A stretch of 64,000 nt of DNA from Candidatus Pantoea formicae (GTDB lineage: Bacteria; Pseudomonadota; Gammaproteobacteria; Enterobacterales; Enterobacteriaceae), in NCBI RefSeq assembly GCF_011752625.1, contig NZ_VWXD01000010.1, positions 62,001 through 126,000 of the forward strand. The letters run 5' to 3'. A program made the position numbers and the translations under genes. A model generated the notes under the pieces. The model had not been told where the DNA came from, ran no database searches, and saw only the letters and a list, made by a program, of their open reading frames with translations. Each line of letters starts with the position of its first letter. Position 1 is the first letter of the stretch. This document shows, piece after piece, positions 44,715-53,488 of the stretch.

Positions 44715-45722
44715 TTAGCCACGCTCCTGCAGCAGGGCGGCGATATCCGCGATACCAAAACGCACCGGATCGGTGGCAGGCACGCCAAACTCCGCCGTGA
44801 TTTCGGCACAATAGGCGCGTGCTTCCTCTTCACTGTAGTTAGAGGTGTTGATGGCGAAACCCGCCAGCTGTACATGATCGCTGGTGACGTGCGCCGCACG
44901 GAGGTTGGCTTCCACGCAATCTTTCAAGCTGACCATCGGTTGATGCGGCAAGTGGCGCATATGTGGGCGGCCCATTTCATGGCACATCACCAACCAGTGC
45001 GGCTGAGCACCGTGAATCAAGCCCATGCTGACGCCGGCATACGAAGGGTGGAACAGGGAACCCTGGCCTTCAACAATATCCCAGTGATCGGCATCATTAG
45101 CCGGTGACAAGGCTTCAGCCGCGCCGGCGATGAAGTCGGCAATCACGGCATCAATGGCAATGCCTTCACCCGCCACCAGAATTCCGGTTTGACCTGTAGC
45201 ACGAAAATCGGCTTTCATCCCACGTTCACGCATTGCCGCTTCGAGCGCCAGTGAGGTGTACATCTTGCCCACAGAACAGTCTGTGCCGACAGTGAGTACA
45301 CGCTTACCCGTTCGTTTCTTGCCGCTGCCGACATTCAGTTTTGGTCGCATATGGCGCAGGTCAAACAGCTCAACGCCAAACTCCTGCGCTAACGCCACCA
45401 GCTCAGGCTCGTCCACCAGGCGATGGTGTAAGCCGCTCGCCACGTTCATCCCAGCTTTGATCGCACCTTTAACAGTATCGAGCCAGTGCTCCGGCAGATA
45501 ACCACCGGCGTTAGCGGTGCCGAGCACCAAGGTTTTCGCGCCACGCTCTTTCGCCGTGGCGATATCTAGCACGTCCAGACCTAAGCTAACGGTGCAGCCC
45601 GGCAGTTTAATTTCACCAACGCATTGCTCTGGGCGCCAGACGTGAATGCCGCGGGCGGTTTTAGCAGCCAGTGGGTCGGTGACATCGCCAAGGAACAATA
45701 AATAGGGTTGTGGGATCAGCAT
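44715..45722 (-). CDS. dgcN: DUF1611 family protein, DgcN-like D-glutamate N-acetyltransferase
   Basis: A 335-residue DUF1611 protein. The N-terminal part (to about 130) contains DPLAAKTARGIHVWRPEQCVGE; the C-terminal part has a P-loop-like VGTDCSVGKMYTSLAL, then RATGQTGILVAGEGIAIDAV and VEGQGSLFHPSYAGVSMGLIHG. DUF1611 proteins paired with an enolase-family gene have been linked to D-glutamate use as DgcN (acetylates D-Glu) with DgcA. It is the first gene of the long operon with a poor ribosome site (GAGAAACATC). The pairing is strong evidence; the exact reaction rests on that published family link. Confidence 0.8.
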   Translation of the reverse strand: MLIPQPYLLFLGDVTDPLAAKTARGIHVWRPEQCVGEIKLPGCTVSLGLDVLDIATAKERGAKTLVLGTANAGGYLPEHWLDTVKGAIKAGMNVASGLHHRLVDEPELVALAQEFGVELFDLRHMRPKLNVGSGKKRTGKRVLTVGTDCSVGKMYTSLALEAAMRERGMKADFRATGQTGILVAGEGIAIDAVIADFIAGAAEALSPANDADHWDIVEGQGSLFHPSYAGVSMGLIHGAQPHWLVMCHEMGRPHMRHLPHQPMVSLKDCVEANLRAAHVTSDHVQLAGFAINTSNYSEEEARAYCAEITAEFGVPATDPVRFGIADIAALLQERG

Positions 45723-45918
45723 GATGTTTCTCGTTTCAGACGGGTTAGAGGGTCTGAATCGACTATTTCATGTGGAGAAAAGGGTGACGAATGCTTGTTT
45801 GGTGGCGGGGTATAACGTCAGGCTATAGTCAGATCAAAAACCGATGATAGCGGGCCCAAAACAGGGATAGATGAGAAAAAGTGTGAAATAAAACGGTGGG
45901 AAAGATAAGAAAATCATT
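45723..45918 (-). promoter_or_regulatory. Leader/promoter region of the dgcN operon
   Basis: About 200 bp before dgcN with no supported gene. It should contain the operon promoter. A GACTATAGCCTGAC-type AT/GC boundary is present on the minus strand, but no -35/-10 pair convinced me. Confidence 0.35.
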
Positions 45919-45952
45919 GATAACCACCGGTCGATCCTTGACCGCGATTATC
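45919..45952 (-). terminator. Hairpin with T-rich tail after the 25-codon ORF
   Basis: On the minus strand GATAA-tcg-CGGTC pairs with GACCG-gtgg-TTATC around a 7-nt loop, followed by the U-rich AATGATTTTCTTATCTTT. It could end the transcript of the small ORF at 45970-46047. Confidence 0.5.
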
Positions 45953-45969
45953 GAGGGTATCTGCGGCGC

Positions 45970-46047
45970 TTAGTGTAATGCGCCCGGCGGTACGTGTTTG
46001 AAGGTCTCAACGTAAGTGCGGAACACGTAGCGGAAAAAACGTTTCAT
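45970..46047 (-). CDS. Small ORF, 25 residues, basic and aromatic
   Basis: ATG 46047 to TAA 45970 encodes MKRFFRYVFRTYVETFKHVP followed by PGALH. A CCAGGTAACC ribosome site precedes it, with a strong promoter 40 bp upstream and a hairpin terminator after it, so it looks like its own short transcript of about 170 nt. The peptide is rich in Phe, Tyr, Arg and Lys and could be amphipathic. I cannot name a family. It may be a regulatory small protein, or the transcript may act as an sRNA. Confidence 0.6.
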   Translation of the reverse strand: MKRFFRYVFRTYVETFKHVPPGALH

Positions 46048-46086
46048 GGTTACCTGGCTCAAAAATAGTTGAAGAAACACGCGAAA

Positions 46087-46136
46087 AGTATAACTAACGA
46101 GCATTTTTCACGCAAATATTTTTGAGCCAGATCACA
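46087..46136 (-). promoter_or_regulatory. Promoter of the 25-codon ORF with a CRP-like site
   Basis: TTGCGT (46115-46110), 17-bp spacer, TATACT (46092-46087) on the minus strand. Upstream lies TGTGA-TCTGGC-TCAAA (46136-46121), a half-good CRP site; the 14-mer TGTGATCTGGCTCA recurs upstream of mqo. Its centre is near -48, not a standard CRP position. Confidence 0.6.
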
Positions 46137-46165
46137 AAATTGAGGATTTATTGCCGAAAACAGCC

Positions 46166-46738
46166 TTAGCTGAACCAACCAAGATGTTCGAAAAGAATGG
46201 TACAACCGATGCTAATCAGCACCACGCCGCCTAATACCTCTGCCCATTTACCCATCACCGGGCCAATAAAACGACCCACCATCACACCGGTCGTCGCCAT
46301 CACCGTGGTCGCTGCGCCAATGGTTACCGCTGTCAGAATGATATTCACTTGCAGGAATGCCAGACCCACACCCACAGCCAGCGCGTCAAGGCTGGTCGCC
46401 ACCGCAGTCAGAGCAAGCACCATAAAACCGTGGCGTTGCGGTGCTTCACAAGGTTCGTCGGCAGTCTGACGGAAGCCTTCCATCATCATACGGCCACCCA
46501 GCACGGTTAACAGGCCAAAGGCCACCCAGTGATCCCACGCCATGATGTAACGGCTGGCAGCCAAGCCAATTGCCCAGCCAATCAGTGGAGTCAGCATCTC
46601 AATGACACCAAAAATCAGGCCGGTGCGCAGCGCTTCTTTGAAATTCGGGCGATGTAAGGAAGCGCCTTTGCCCAGTGCTGCGGCGAAGGCGTCCATCGAC
46701 ATACCAAAAGCCAGAATCAGAGTTGCGATAAATGTCAT
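46166..46738 (-). CDS. mntP: MntP manganese efflux protein
   Basis: Six-helix inner-membrane manganese exporter, 190 residues (E. coli 188). Motifs in repeat halves: FGMSMDAFAAALGKGA near residue 14 and ATSLDALAVGVGLAFL in the second half, with GWAIGLAASRYI and VGRFIGPVMGKWAEVLGG. ATG 46738 has only a weak ribosome site. An MntR operator lies upstream (46873-46888), which agrees with MntR activation of mntP in E. coli. I looked for the yybP-ykoY riboswitch known from E. coli mntP and could not see it. Confidence 0.95.
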   Translation of the reverse strand: MTFIATLILAFGMSMDAFAAALGKGASLHRPNFKEALRTGLIFGVIEMLTPLIGWAIGLAASRYIMAWDHWVAFGLLTVLGGRMMMEGFRQTADEPCEAPQRHGFMVLALTAVATSLDALAVGVGLAFLQVNIILTAVTIGAATTVMATTGVMVGRFIGPVMGKWAEVLGGVVLISIGCTILFEHLGWFS

Positions 46739-46872
46739 GGGTTTTCAATCAATGCCGCGGAAAAAGCATTCAAACTGGCGATTTTCCGCATCTATTGTTC
46801 AGTAATGAAAAAGTGCGCGCAGTCTAGCACGCAAAAACGCCAAAAAAAAGACAGTAAAATCATGGATTTAAG

Positions 46873-46888
46873 TATAGCAAAGGCTATA
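46873..46888. promoter_or_regulatory. MntR operator
   Basis: TATAGCAAAGGCTATA matches the core of the E. coli MntR box (ATAGCAAAGGCTAT). It lies 135 bp before mntP and between it and a divergent small-protein gene. Confidence 0.82.
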
Positions 46889-47021
46889 ACTCTTAACTTG
46901 CGCTATTTATGACGCTAAGTGAATGGAATAGAAGAATTTTCTTAAGCCTGATCGGCATGGGGATTGCACTGCGCCGCCGTTTTGTGCGCTAATGCCCGCG
47001 CTAATTGATAGGAAAACTGCG

Positions 47022-47264
47022 ATGAAAAACCCACTCGAAACGCTGATTATCCCTGGAGGCATCTTGCTGCTGGGATTCCTCTCTGCGCTACTGTTGCCTG
47101 CCCCTCAGTTTGGCCTTGAATTATCCAAACAGATCCAGGCGCAGTTGCATTTGCAGGACCTGAATCAGCTTTACACCATTGTCTTCTGCTTGTGGTTCCT
47201 GATTCTTGGCACGATTGAATATTTCGTCATCCGCTTTATCTGGCGTCGCTGGTCAAAAGCGTGA
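47022..47264 (+). CDS. Small inner-membrane protein, unknown function
   Basis: An 80-residue protein with two hydrophobic spans: LIIPGGILLLGFLSALLLP (about residues 8-26) and LYTIVFCLWFLILGTIEYF near 50-68, ending in the basic RFIWRRWSKA. Between them lies a polar loop ELSKQIQAQLHLQDLNQ. ATG 47022 follows TAGGAAAACTGCG; a longer in-frame start adds ten residues without a ribosome site. The gene is divergent from mntP across the MntR box, so manganese control is possible. I do not recognise the family. Confidence 0.7.
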   Translation: MKNPLETLIIPGGILLLGFLSALLLPAPQFGLELSKQIQAQLHLQDLNQLYTIVFCLWFLILGTIEYFVIRFIWRRWSKA

Positions 47265-47797
47265 AATTTCCTACTGCGCGATGCATTTTTCTTCTGACTT
47301 AAGCTCAGTGCGGCTGATCATTTAACATACCCCAAAAATGTAACATTATTTTTACACGGATTGGCGAAACATTGCGCAACAGAAAAACCGCATCAAAAAT
47401 CAATTTTTAACAAAATCATAATTATCATAGTGTTATGTTGTGATCTGGCTCACCACCCCATATTTAACCCACTCAACACCCTCACAACCCTGCAACAAGT
47501 GCGTTACTATAACCTTCTGATTTGGGGATAAAAATCCCTTATGGCTGCGGGGTTGAGCTGATTAATTCTTATGCTGAATCATTTCCGCCTTTAAAAAATA
47601 AACAAACGTTTAATTCCGATACGAGAATGTTATATTCGAATGCATATGCATAACGTGCAGTTAATCGTTATCGTCCCTATGACTTAAACCTGAGTCTTAA
47701 CCTTTGAGAAATAGCGCGACGCGCTCGAAAGAAGCGTGGCTGTTTCGCCTGCGAACCTGTTGAACTTCAGGTCAACAGAGAGAGGAGATGTCGCCTC
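47265..47797 (+). promoter_or_regulatory. Long mqo upstream region with a CRP-like site
   Basis: 533 bp with no supported gene. TGTGATCTGGCTCACC (47439-47454) fits the CRP consensus TGTGA-N6-TCACA except for the last base. A possible -10 TATATT follows near 47630. The region is AT-rich up to about 47680, then becomes GC-balanced leader. ArcA control is known for E. coli mqo, but I do not claim a site here. Confidence 0.5.
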
Positions 47798-49408
47798 ATG
47801 AGTACTACTGCGGTAAACCTGGCGCTCGCCGCCGCTGGTATGGATAGCGCAAACCTTCAGGAACGAAAGGATGTCGACGTACTGCTGATCGGCGCAGGCG
47901 TGATGAGTGCCACCCTTGGCGCATGGCTGCAGGATCTGGAGCCGGACTGGTCGATTGAGATGGTGGAACGCCTCGACGATGTCGCGGTGGAATCCTCCAA
48001 TGGCTGGAACAATGCCGGTACCGGCCACGCTGCGTTGGCCGAGCTGAACTATACGCCGCAGAAGGCGGATGGCAGCATCGACATTGCAAAAGCGGTGGCG
48101 ATCAACGAATCGTTCCAGATTTCTCGTCAGTTCTGGGCGTACCACGTTCAGAAAGGCAACCTGCGCAATCCAAAAAGCTTTATCCACAGTACGCCGCACA
48201 TGAGCTTCGTCTGGGGCGACGATAACGTTGAATTCCTGCGCAAACGTTTCCAGGCGCTGCAAAAAAGTACCCTGTTCCGTGGCATGAACTATTCAGAAGA
48301 TCGCGACCAGATCACCCAGTGGATTCCGCTGGTGATGAATGGCCGTGACAGCAAACAGAAAGTGGCGGCCACCTGGACCGAAATGGGCACCGACGTCAAC
48401 TTCGGTGAAGTGACGCGTCAACTGATTGCCTCTTTACAGAAGAAAGCCAATTTTCGCCTGCGTCTGCGTCAGGAAGTGCGTGATATCAAGCGCCTGAGCG
48501 ATGGCCGCTGGCAGGTGACGCTGCACAATCTGGCCAGCGGTGAAAATCGCCTGCTGACGACACGCCATCTGTTTATCGGTGCGGGCGGTGCGGCGTTGCC
48601 ACTGCTGCAAAAATCCGGCATCCCGGAAGTGAAAGGCTACGCCGGTTTCCCGGTGGGCGGTTCCTTCCTCGTGACCGAGAATCCAGAAGTGGTACAGCAG
48701 CACATGGCGAAGGTGTACGGTAAAGCCAGCGTTGGCGCGCCGCCGATGTCGGTACCGCACGTCGATACTCGCGTGCTGGATGGCAAGCAGGTTCTGCTGT
48801 TTGGCCCGTTCGCCACCTTCTCGACCAAATTCCTGAAACAGGGTTCGCTGCTGGATATGTTCGGCGCGATGAACGGCAGCAACCTGTTGCCGATGATGCA
48901 GGTTGGCCTGAAGAGTTTTGACCTGGTGAAATACCTGGTCGATCAGGTGCTGCAAAGCGATGACGATCGCATGGAAGCGCTGCGTGCTTATGTGCCGCAG
49001 GCGAAACAGGAAGATTGGCGTTTAGTCACTGCTGGCCAGCGCGTGCAGATCATCAAGAACGATGAGAAAGAGGGCGGCGTGCTGCGCTTAGGCACGGAAG
49101 TCGTGACCTCTGAAGATGGTTCGATTTCTGCCCTGCTCGGCGCATCACCGGGTGCGTCTACTGCGGCGCCGATTATGCTGGAGCTGATGGCGAAAGCCTT
49201 CCCAGAGCAGATGCGTTCACCGGAATGGCAGACCAAGATCCGTGCGGTGATCCCAACCTGGGGCCGTAAGATGAACGGTGATGTGACACTGACCGAGAAG
49301 ATTCTGGCGGAAACCAGCCGCGTACTGCAACTCGATTACGCACCGATCGTTACGCCAGACGCGGCGAACGACGAAGCCCGCGAGACGGCGCACGTGGTGG
49401 GGAAGTAA
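47798..49408 (+). CDS. mqo: Malate:quinone oxidoreductase
   Basis: FAD-dependent membrane-associated enzyme that oxidises malate to oxaloacetate and passes electrons to quinone. It has 536 residues. The FAD site VDVLLIGAGVMSATLGAWL lies near residue 26, followed by SSNGWNNAGTGHAALAELNYTP, GAGGAALPLLQKSGI, GYAGFPVGGSFLV and GASPGASTAAPIML. The ATG has GAGAGGAG about 10 bp upstream; a nearer ATG at 47788 is out of frame. It is monocistronic, followed by a strong terminator. Confidence 0.97.
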   Translation: MSTTAVNLALAAAGMDSANLQERKDVDVLLIGAGVMSATLGAWLQDLEPDWSIEMVERLDDVAVESSNGWNNAGTGHAALAELNYTPQKADGSIDIAKAVAINESFQISRQFWAYHVQKGNLRNPKSFIHSTPHMSFVWGDDNVEFLRKRFQALQKSTLFRGMNYSEDRDQITQWIPLVMNGRDSKQKVAATWTEMGTDVNFGEVTRQLIASLQKKANFRLRLRQEVRDIKRLSDGRWQVTLHNLASGENRLLTTRHLFIGAGGAALPLLQKSGIPEVKGYAGFPVGGSFLVTENPEVVQQHMAKVYGKASVGAPPMSVPHVDTRVLDGKQVLLFGPFATFSTKFLKQGSLLDMFGAMNGSNLLPMMQVGLKSFDLVKYLVDQVLQSDDDRMEALRAYVPQAKQEDWRLVTAGQRVQIIKNDEKEGGVLRLGTEVVTSEDGSISALLGASPGASTAAPIMLELMAKAFPEQMRSPEWQTKIRAVIPTWGRKMNGDVTLTEKILAETSRVLQLDYAPIVTPDAANDEARETAHVVGK

Positions 49409-49441
49409 TCAGGCAATCCTGATTGCCCGTCAATAATGATG

Positions 49442-49466
49442 AGGCCGTGCAAGCGGCCTTTTTTAT
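49442..49466 (+). terminator. Terminator of mqo
   Basis: AGGCCG-TGCAAG-CGGCCT followed by TTTTTT, 34 bp after the mqo stop. Confidence 0.9.
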
Positions 49467-49503
49467 TTTGAAAACCGGGGCATTCACCGCCAGCTAAATG
49501 CTC

Positions 49504-50091
49504 TTAGGATAACAGTACCGCGTCATACAACATCCAACCTGTGGTGGCCACCAGCGACAGCGCCATCAGGCTGTTAAATGCCTGGCGTTTCCACGCCACC
49601 TGCAGATGACTGCGCAGACGATCGCCCATTGCGGCCCAGATCAAGATGCAGGGCAGATTCAATGCAGCAAACCCCAGCAACACAGTGATGACGCCGTTGC
49701 TGTTGGCGTACATCAGCGCCACGTTCGTCACCATCAACCACGCTTTCGGATTCACAGCCTGAAAACAGATACCGCCCACCAGCGTCATCGGACGTGGGCG
49801 CTCACGCGCTTCTGGTGCAGCGGCCCTGAAGATTTTCCATGACAGCCACAACAAGTAACTGCACCCCACAACCGTTAACGGTAAACGAATGGATGCCATC
49901 CAATTCAGCAACACATCCAACGCCATGCTTGCCAGCAACATCTGTACCGCACACCCCACCAGAATACCGAACAACATGGGCAGTGTGCGCTTGAAGCCGA
50001 AATTCACCCCAGAAGTTGCCAGTAATAGATTGTTCGGGCCGGGCGTGATCGACATAACGGTGACGTAGCTGAAGAATGAGGGATCGAGCAT
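49504..50091 (-). CDS. LysE/RhtB family amino-acid exporter
   Basis: A 195-residue inner-membrane exporter with five to six helices. The family start SYVTVMSITPGPNNLLLATSG (here PGPNNLLLATS) includes the conserved PGPN, and FQAVNPKAWLMV is the second signature. ATG 50091 follows AAGGAATGCACC. It is divergent from a MocR-type regulator with about 135 bp between, an arrangement that suggests control by it. The amino acid exported is not known. Confidence 0.92.
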   Translation of the reverse strand: MLDPSFFSYVTVMSITPGPNNLLLATSGVNFGFKRTLPMLFGILVGCAVQMLLASMALDVLLNWMASIRLPLTVVGCSYLLWLSWKIFRAAAPEARERPRPMTLVGGICFQAVNPKAWLMVTNVALMYANSNGVITVLLGFAALNLPCILIWAAMGDRLRSHLQVAWKRQAFNSLMALSLVATTGWMLYDAVLLS

Positions 50092-50226
50092 GGTGCATTC
50101 CTTGATGAATCAGTGATACATCATGCTAGTGCGTATAAGGGGATGGAAACAGAGACACAAAACCACTATTGTAATGGATACAGTTAACATTAATTTAGAT
50201 TGTACCCATCGCACGCGGAGGCTTTT

Positions 50227-51717
50227 GTGTCCCTTCCCCTTTCATCCGGTCAAACGCTGTATCAGCAGCTGGCAGACAGCTTTGCCGAGTCGATTCATCA
50301 AGGCACGCTGAAGCCGGGAAAACGACTACCCGCCATCCGCCGCGTGGCACAATCGCATCAGGTTAGCGTCAATACTGTGCTCAATGCCTGGCAAATCCTT
50401 GAAGATCGCGGCCTGATCGAAGCGCGTCCGCAATCGGGCTATTACGTTCGTGGCGTGATGCCAGCCGTGACGCGTCCGGTCAAACCGCTGCCCGCGAAAA
50501 TCAACGACCCCAGCACGCAGAAGCTGGAACTGATTGAGCAGGTGTTTGCCGCGCAGAATAACGCTGATTACACCAATATCTCTCTGGCCTGCCCGCAGGA
50601 TGGCACCTTTTACCCGGCAGCGCGCTTAGGTCGAATCACCTCAGGCATTTTACGGCACAACCCCGATATCATCGGGCGCTATGCGCTTCCGCCGGGTAGT
50701 GAGCGCTTACGGGAGGAGATTGCACGTCGCAGTCTGCACACCGGTATCAATCTGACCGCGCAAGAGATCACCCTCACCCACGGCTGCATGGAAGCGTTAC
50801 AGCTGGCGCTGCGGGCGGTGACCAAGCCTGGCGATTGCATTGGGCTGGAATCTCCCACTTACTTCTTCCTGTTTCCCCTGCTGGCGTCTCTGGGCCTGAA
50901 AGCACTGGAGATACCCACTGATCCTCAGCAAGGATTGTCGCTGGATGCGCTGGAGATGTTGTTACAGGAGAAGCGTATTCAGGCGCTGATTGCCATGCCC
51001 GGCGCGCAGAATCCTCTCGGCTATGTGATGCCACTGGAGAATAAGAAGCGGCTGGCAAAGTTAGTGAATACTTACCACGTTCCGATGCTCGAAGACGGGC
51101 TGTACGACGAGTTGCAGTTTGACTGGCCACTCTCGCCGCCGGTGAAAGCCTTTGATAGCGATGGCTGGGTGATTTACTGCACCAGTTTTACCAAAACCGT
51201 GGCGCCGGATTTCCGCGTGGGCTGGACCGCGGCCGGTCGTTTCCATCAGACCATCGCCCGTTTGAAAGCTGTCTCTTCGATGTCTGAATCGCGGTTGCTA
51301 TGTGAAACCCTCGCCGAATTCCTCGCCAGCGGCGGATACGATCATCATCTGCGCTCGCTGCGCCGCCGCTATGCCGCCAATCTCGATGCAGCGCGCGGCA
51401 TCATGGCGCGCCATTTTCCGCAGGGGACCCGCGCGACGCTGCCAAAAGGTGGTTTTGTGTTTTGGGTGGAGTTGCCGGGTAAAGTCGACACCGTGGAGAT
51501 GTTCCATCGGTTATTGCAGGAGCAGATCTGCGTCACGCCGGGCGCGCTCTACACGCTGAGCGATCGCTATAAGCACGCGCTGCGCCTCTCCTGCTGCTAT
51601 CCGTTTGATGAGCGTTACACGTGGGCTTTAAAACGCACCGGGGCACTGGCCTGCGAAATCACAGGCCTGGCACCGGGACAGGATCAAGGCTTGCCGTTGC
51701 GGCCCCAGGTGGTGTAG
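50227..51717 (+). CDS. MocR-type regulator: GntR HTH fused to aminotransferase-like PLP domain
   Basis: A 496-residue regulator. Residues 1-75 form a GntR winged HTH (LADSFAESIHQGTLKPGKRLP, then RRVAQSHQVSVNTVLNAW). The remainder is a fold-type I aminotransferase domain with the PLP Lys 323 in TSFTKTV and the Arg in GGFVFWVELP / RLSCCYPFD region. These proteins sense PLP or an amino acid. I chose the GTG at 50227, which has GGAGG 5 bp upstream; a TTG nine codons earlier lacks one. It is divergent from a LysE exporter, its probable target. Its end overlaps the convergent GST gene by 34 bp. Confidence 0.9.
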   Translation: MSLPLSSGQTLYQQLADSFAESIHQGTLKPGKRLPAIRRVAQSHQVSVNTVLNAWQILEDRGLIEARPQSGYYVRGVMPAVTRPVKPLPAKINDPSTQKLELIEQVFAAQNNADYTNISLACPQDGTFYPAARLGRITSGILRHNPDIIGRYALPPGSERLREEIARRSLHTGINLTAQEITLTHGCMEALQLALRAVTKPGDCIGLESPTYFFLFPLLASLGLKALEIPTDPQQGLSLDALEMLLQEKRIQALIAMPGAQNPLGYVMPLENKKRLAKLVNTYHVPMLEDGLYDELQFDWPLSPPVKAFDSDGWVIYCTSFTKTVAPDFRVGWTAAGRFHQTIARLKAVSSMSESRLLCETLAEFLASGGYDHHLRSLRRRYAANLDAARGIMARHFPQGTRATLPKGGFVFWVELPGKVDTVEMFHRLLQEQICVTPGALYTLSDRYKHALRLSCCYPFDERYTWALKRTGALACEITGLAPGQDQGLPLRPQVV

Positions 51718-52307
51718 CCCTCACGTTCGGTCAGGCGCTCGTAATAGAGTTGCACGGCCGGGAAGTCAGGGTGTTCCAACGGGGTTTCAAACCAGCGATT
51801 GACCGCAAGCCCCACCGGGATATCGGCCAACGAGAAGTTACGGCCTGCGACGTAGCGCCCGGTTTTTTGCAGATGCTGGTCGAGAATGTTCATCGTATGC
51901 GTCCAACCTTTGATGGCAGCGGCCAGCAAGCGCGGATCCTGATGAGCGGGCGAGTTGCGCACCAGTGACATAAAGGCATAGCGCCAGGAAGTATTGAGTT
52001 CGGTGGCCTGCCAGTCCATCCACTGATCTACCGGTGCACGCGCACGTGGGTTTTCAGGATAGAGCCAGTCGCCGCCATTGCTGTTGGCGAGATAGCGCAG
52101 AATGGCGTTGGATTCCCACATCACAAAGTCATCTTCGATGATGACCGGAATCATGGCGTTGGGGTTAAGCGCCATAAATTCTGCCGAGTGTAGCGATTGC
52201 GGATCTTCACCCCAGGGTTCGTGCTCATACGCGAGATCCAGCTCTGAACACAACCACAGAACTTTGCGCACGTTGATTGAAGAAGTACGGCCAAGAACTT
52301 TTAACAT
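51684..52307 (-). CDS. Glutathione S-transferase family protein (GstB-like)
   Basis: A 207-residue GST. The N-terminal thioredoxin-like domain has GRTSSINVRKVLWLCSEL, NPNAMIPVIIED and WESNAILRYLA (glutathione-binding ES pair), followed by a helical domain with RNFSLADIPVGLAVNRW. E. coli GstB is the closest recognised type. ATG 52307 follows GGAGTCCGCT; an in-frame upstream extension is not conserved. It overlaps the 3' end of the MocR gene. The substrate is unknown. Confidence 0.9.
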   Translation of the reverse strand: MLKVLGRTSSINVRKVLWLCSELDLAYEHEPWGEDPQSLHSAEFMALNPNAMIPVIIEDDFVMWESNAILRYLANSNGGDWLYPENPRARAPVDQWMDWQATELNTSWRYAFMSLVRNSPAHQDPRLLAAAIKGWTHTMNILDQHLQKTGRYVAGRNFSLADIPVGLAVNRWFETPLEHPDFPAVQLYYERLTEREGYTTWGRNGKP

Positions 52308-52420
52308 AGCGGACTCCGATTCCAGAATTCTTAATCTATTCATAGCCCTGTTGCTGCACTTTCGCAATCAGCAGGATGTAAATCCCGATTTCAGACAACC
52401 TCAACGAGGAAGGAGAGACA

Positions 52421-53269
52421 ATGAAGGTCGCATTTAAACAGGTGGATGTATTTACCTCGTCGGCATTTAAAGGTAATCCGCTGGCGGTGATCATGGAAGC
52501 ACAAGGATTAAGCGATGCGCAGCTGGCAGCCATCGCACGCTGGACCAATTTGTCGGAAACCACTTTTGTGTTGCCACCGCAGGATGCCGCCGCCGATTAC
52601 CGGGTGCGCATTTTCACCACTGAAGGTGAGTTGCCATTTGCGGGCCATCCCACGCTTGGCACCGCGCATGCGCTACTGGAAGCGGGCTGGCCGATTAAAA
52701 CGCCGGGGAAAATTGTGCAAGAGTGCGGAGTGGGCTTAGTCGATGTGCGCATCAGCGAGGACGGTGCTCTGGCTTTTGCCGCACCGGAAGTGACGTTGAC
52801 GCCGTTTGAAGATGCGCTGATGAGCAGTGCCCTGAACAGCGACGCGTTTGACGCCAGCCAAATGCCAACGATCGTCGATATGGGGATTCGCTGGTTGTTG
52901 ATTCCGATGCGCAGCGCCCAGGCGGTATTGGAGGTTAAGGCCAACGCGGCCGATCTGCTGCGCTTACAGAAGCATGCTGACGTCAATGGCACGGCCATTT
53001 TTGGTCCGCTGCCAGACGATTGCGCCGAGCAGTACGAAGTGCGCGCGCTGCTGGTTGAGAACGGCAGCCTGACCGAAGATCCGGTAACCGGTAGTGCCAA
53101 TGCATGCCTGGCCCGCTACTTTGCCGCGCAGGGAAAAACGCAGGATTATCGCGCGCGTCAAGGCAGCGCTATCGAACGTGAAGGACGAATTCAGGTGAGT
53201 TTTAGCGGTGAGACCATCTGGATTGGCGGCCAAACCGTAACGGTGATTGATGGGACGATTGATTTATAG
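52421..53269 (+). CDS. PhzF family isomerase/epimerase-like protein
   Basis: A 282-residue PhzF/diaminopimelate-epimerase-fold protein. The catalytic Glu 46 lies in LSETTFVLPP, with VRIFTTEGELPFAGHPTLGTAHALL and EDPVTGSANACLARYF as the other signatures. It starts with AAGGAGAGACA before ATG 52421. It is divergent from the GST gene and has no biosynthetic neighbour, so it is a general PhzF homologue (YddE-like), not evidence for phenazine synthesis. Confidence 0.92.
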   Translation: MKVAFKQVDVFTSSAFKGNPLAVIMEAQGLSDAQLAAIARWTNLSETTFVLPPQDAAADYRVRIFTTEGELPFAGHPTLGTAHALLEAGWPIKTPGKIVQECGVGLVDVRISEDGALAFAAPEVTLTPFEDALMSSALNSDAFDASQMPTIVDMGIRWLLIPMRSAQAVLEVKANAADLLRLQKHADVNGTAIFGPLPDDCAEQYEVRALLVENGSLTEDPVTGSANACLARYFAAQGKTQDYRARQGSAIEREGRIQVSFSGETIWIGGQTVTVIDGTIDL

Positions 53270-53375
53270 CTGAACTGCGCCCGTGATTGAAGGGCGCTAT
53301 TCAGTTGTCTGTGATCTGTGCGCGTGCTTAATGGCACGGATTCAGCCAGAGCCGATCAGTGCCCGAGTTGGACCA

Positions 53376-53472
53376 GGTCAGCATCAATGCTGACCCTACA
53401 AAGTTTGTCACGCTATGCATTCATGCGCGCTGAGTTCCATCAACATTTGTAGGGTGCGCATTCATGCGCACC
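53376..53472. repeat. Inverted palindrome pair between phzF-like and SDR genes
   Basis: The left copy is GGT-CAG-CAT-CA-ATG-CTG-ACC with tail CTACA (53376-53400). The right copy is TGTAG-GGT-GCG-CAT-TC-ATG-CGC-ACC (53448-53472). Core triplets CAG and GCG differ but each is self-complementary. A degenerate third copy (CGCTATGCATTCATGCGCG) lies between them. Confidence 0.88.
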
Positions 53473-53488
53473 TGTAAAATCACGTCAA

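Noticed and set aside
46739..46872. yybP-ykoY manganese riboswitch before mntP
   Set aside because: I looked for its conserved loops on the minus strand and could not find them; only the MntR box is convincing.
52421..53269. PhzF-like gene as a sign of phenazine synthesis
   Set aside because: No other phz gene is near; PhzF-fold proteins such as YddE are common in bacteria that make no phenazine.
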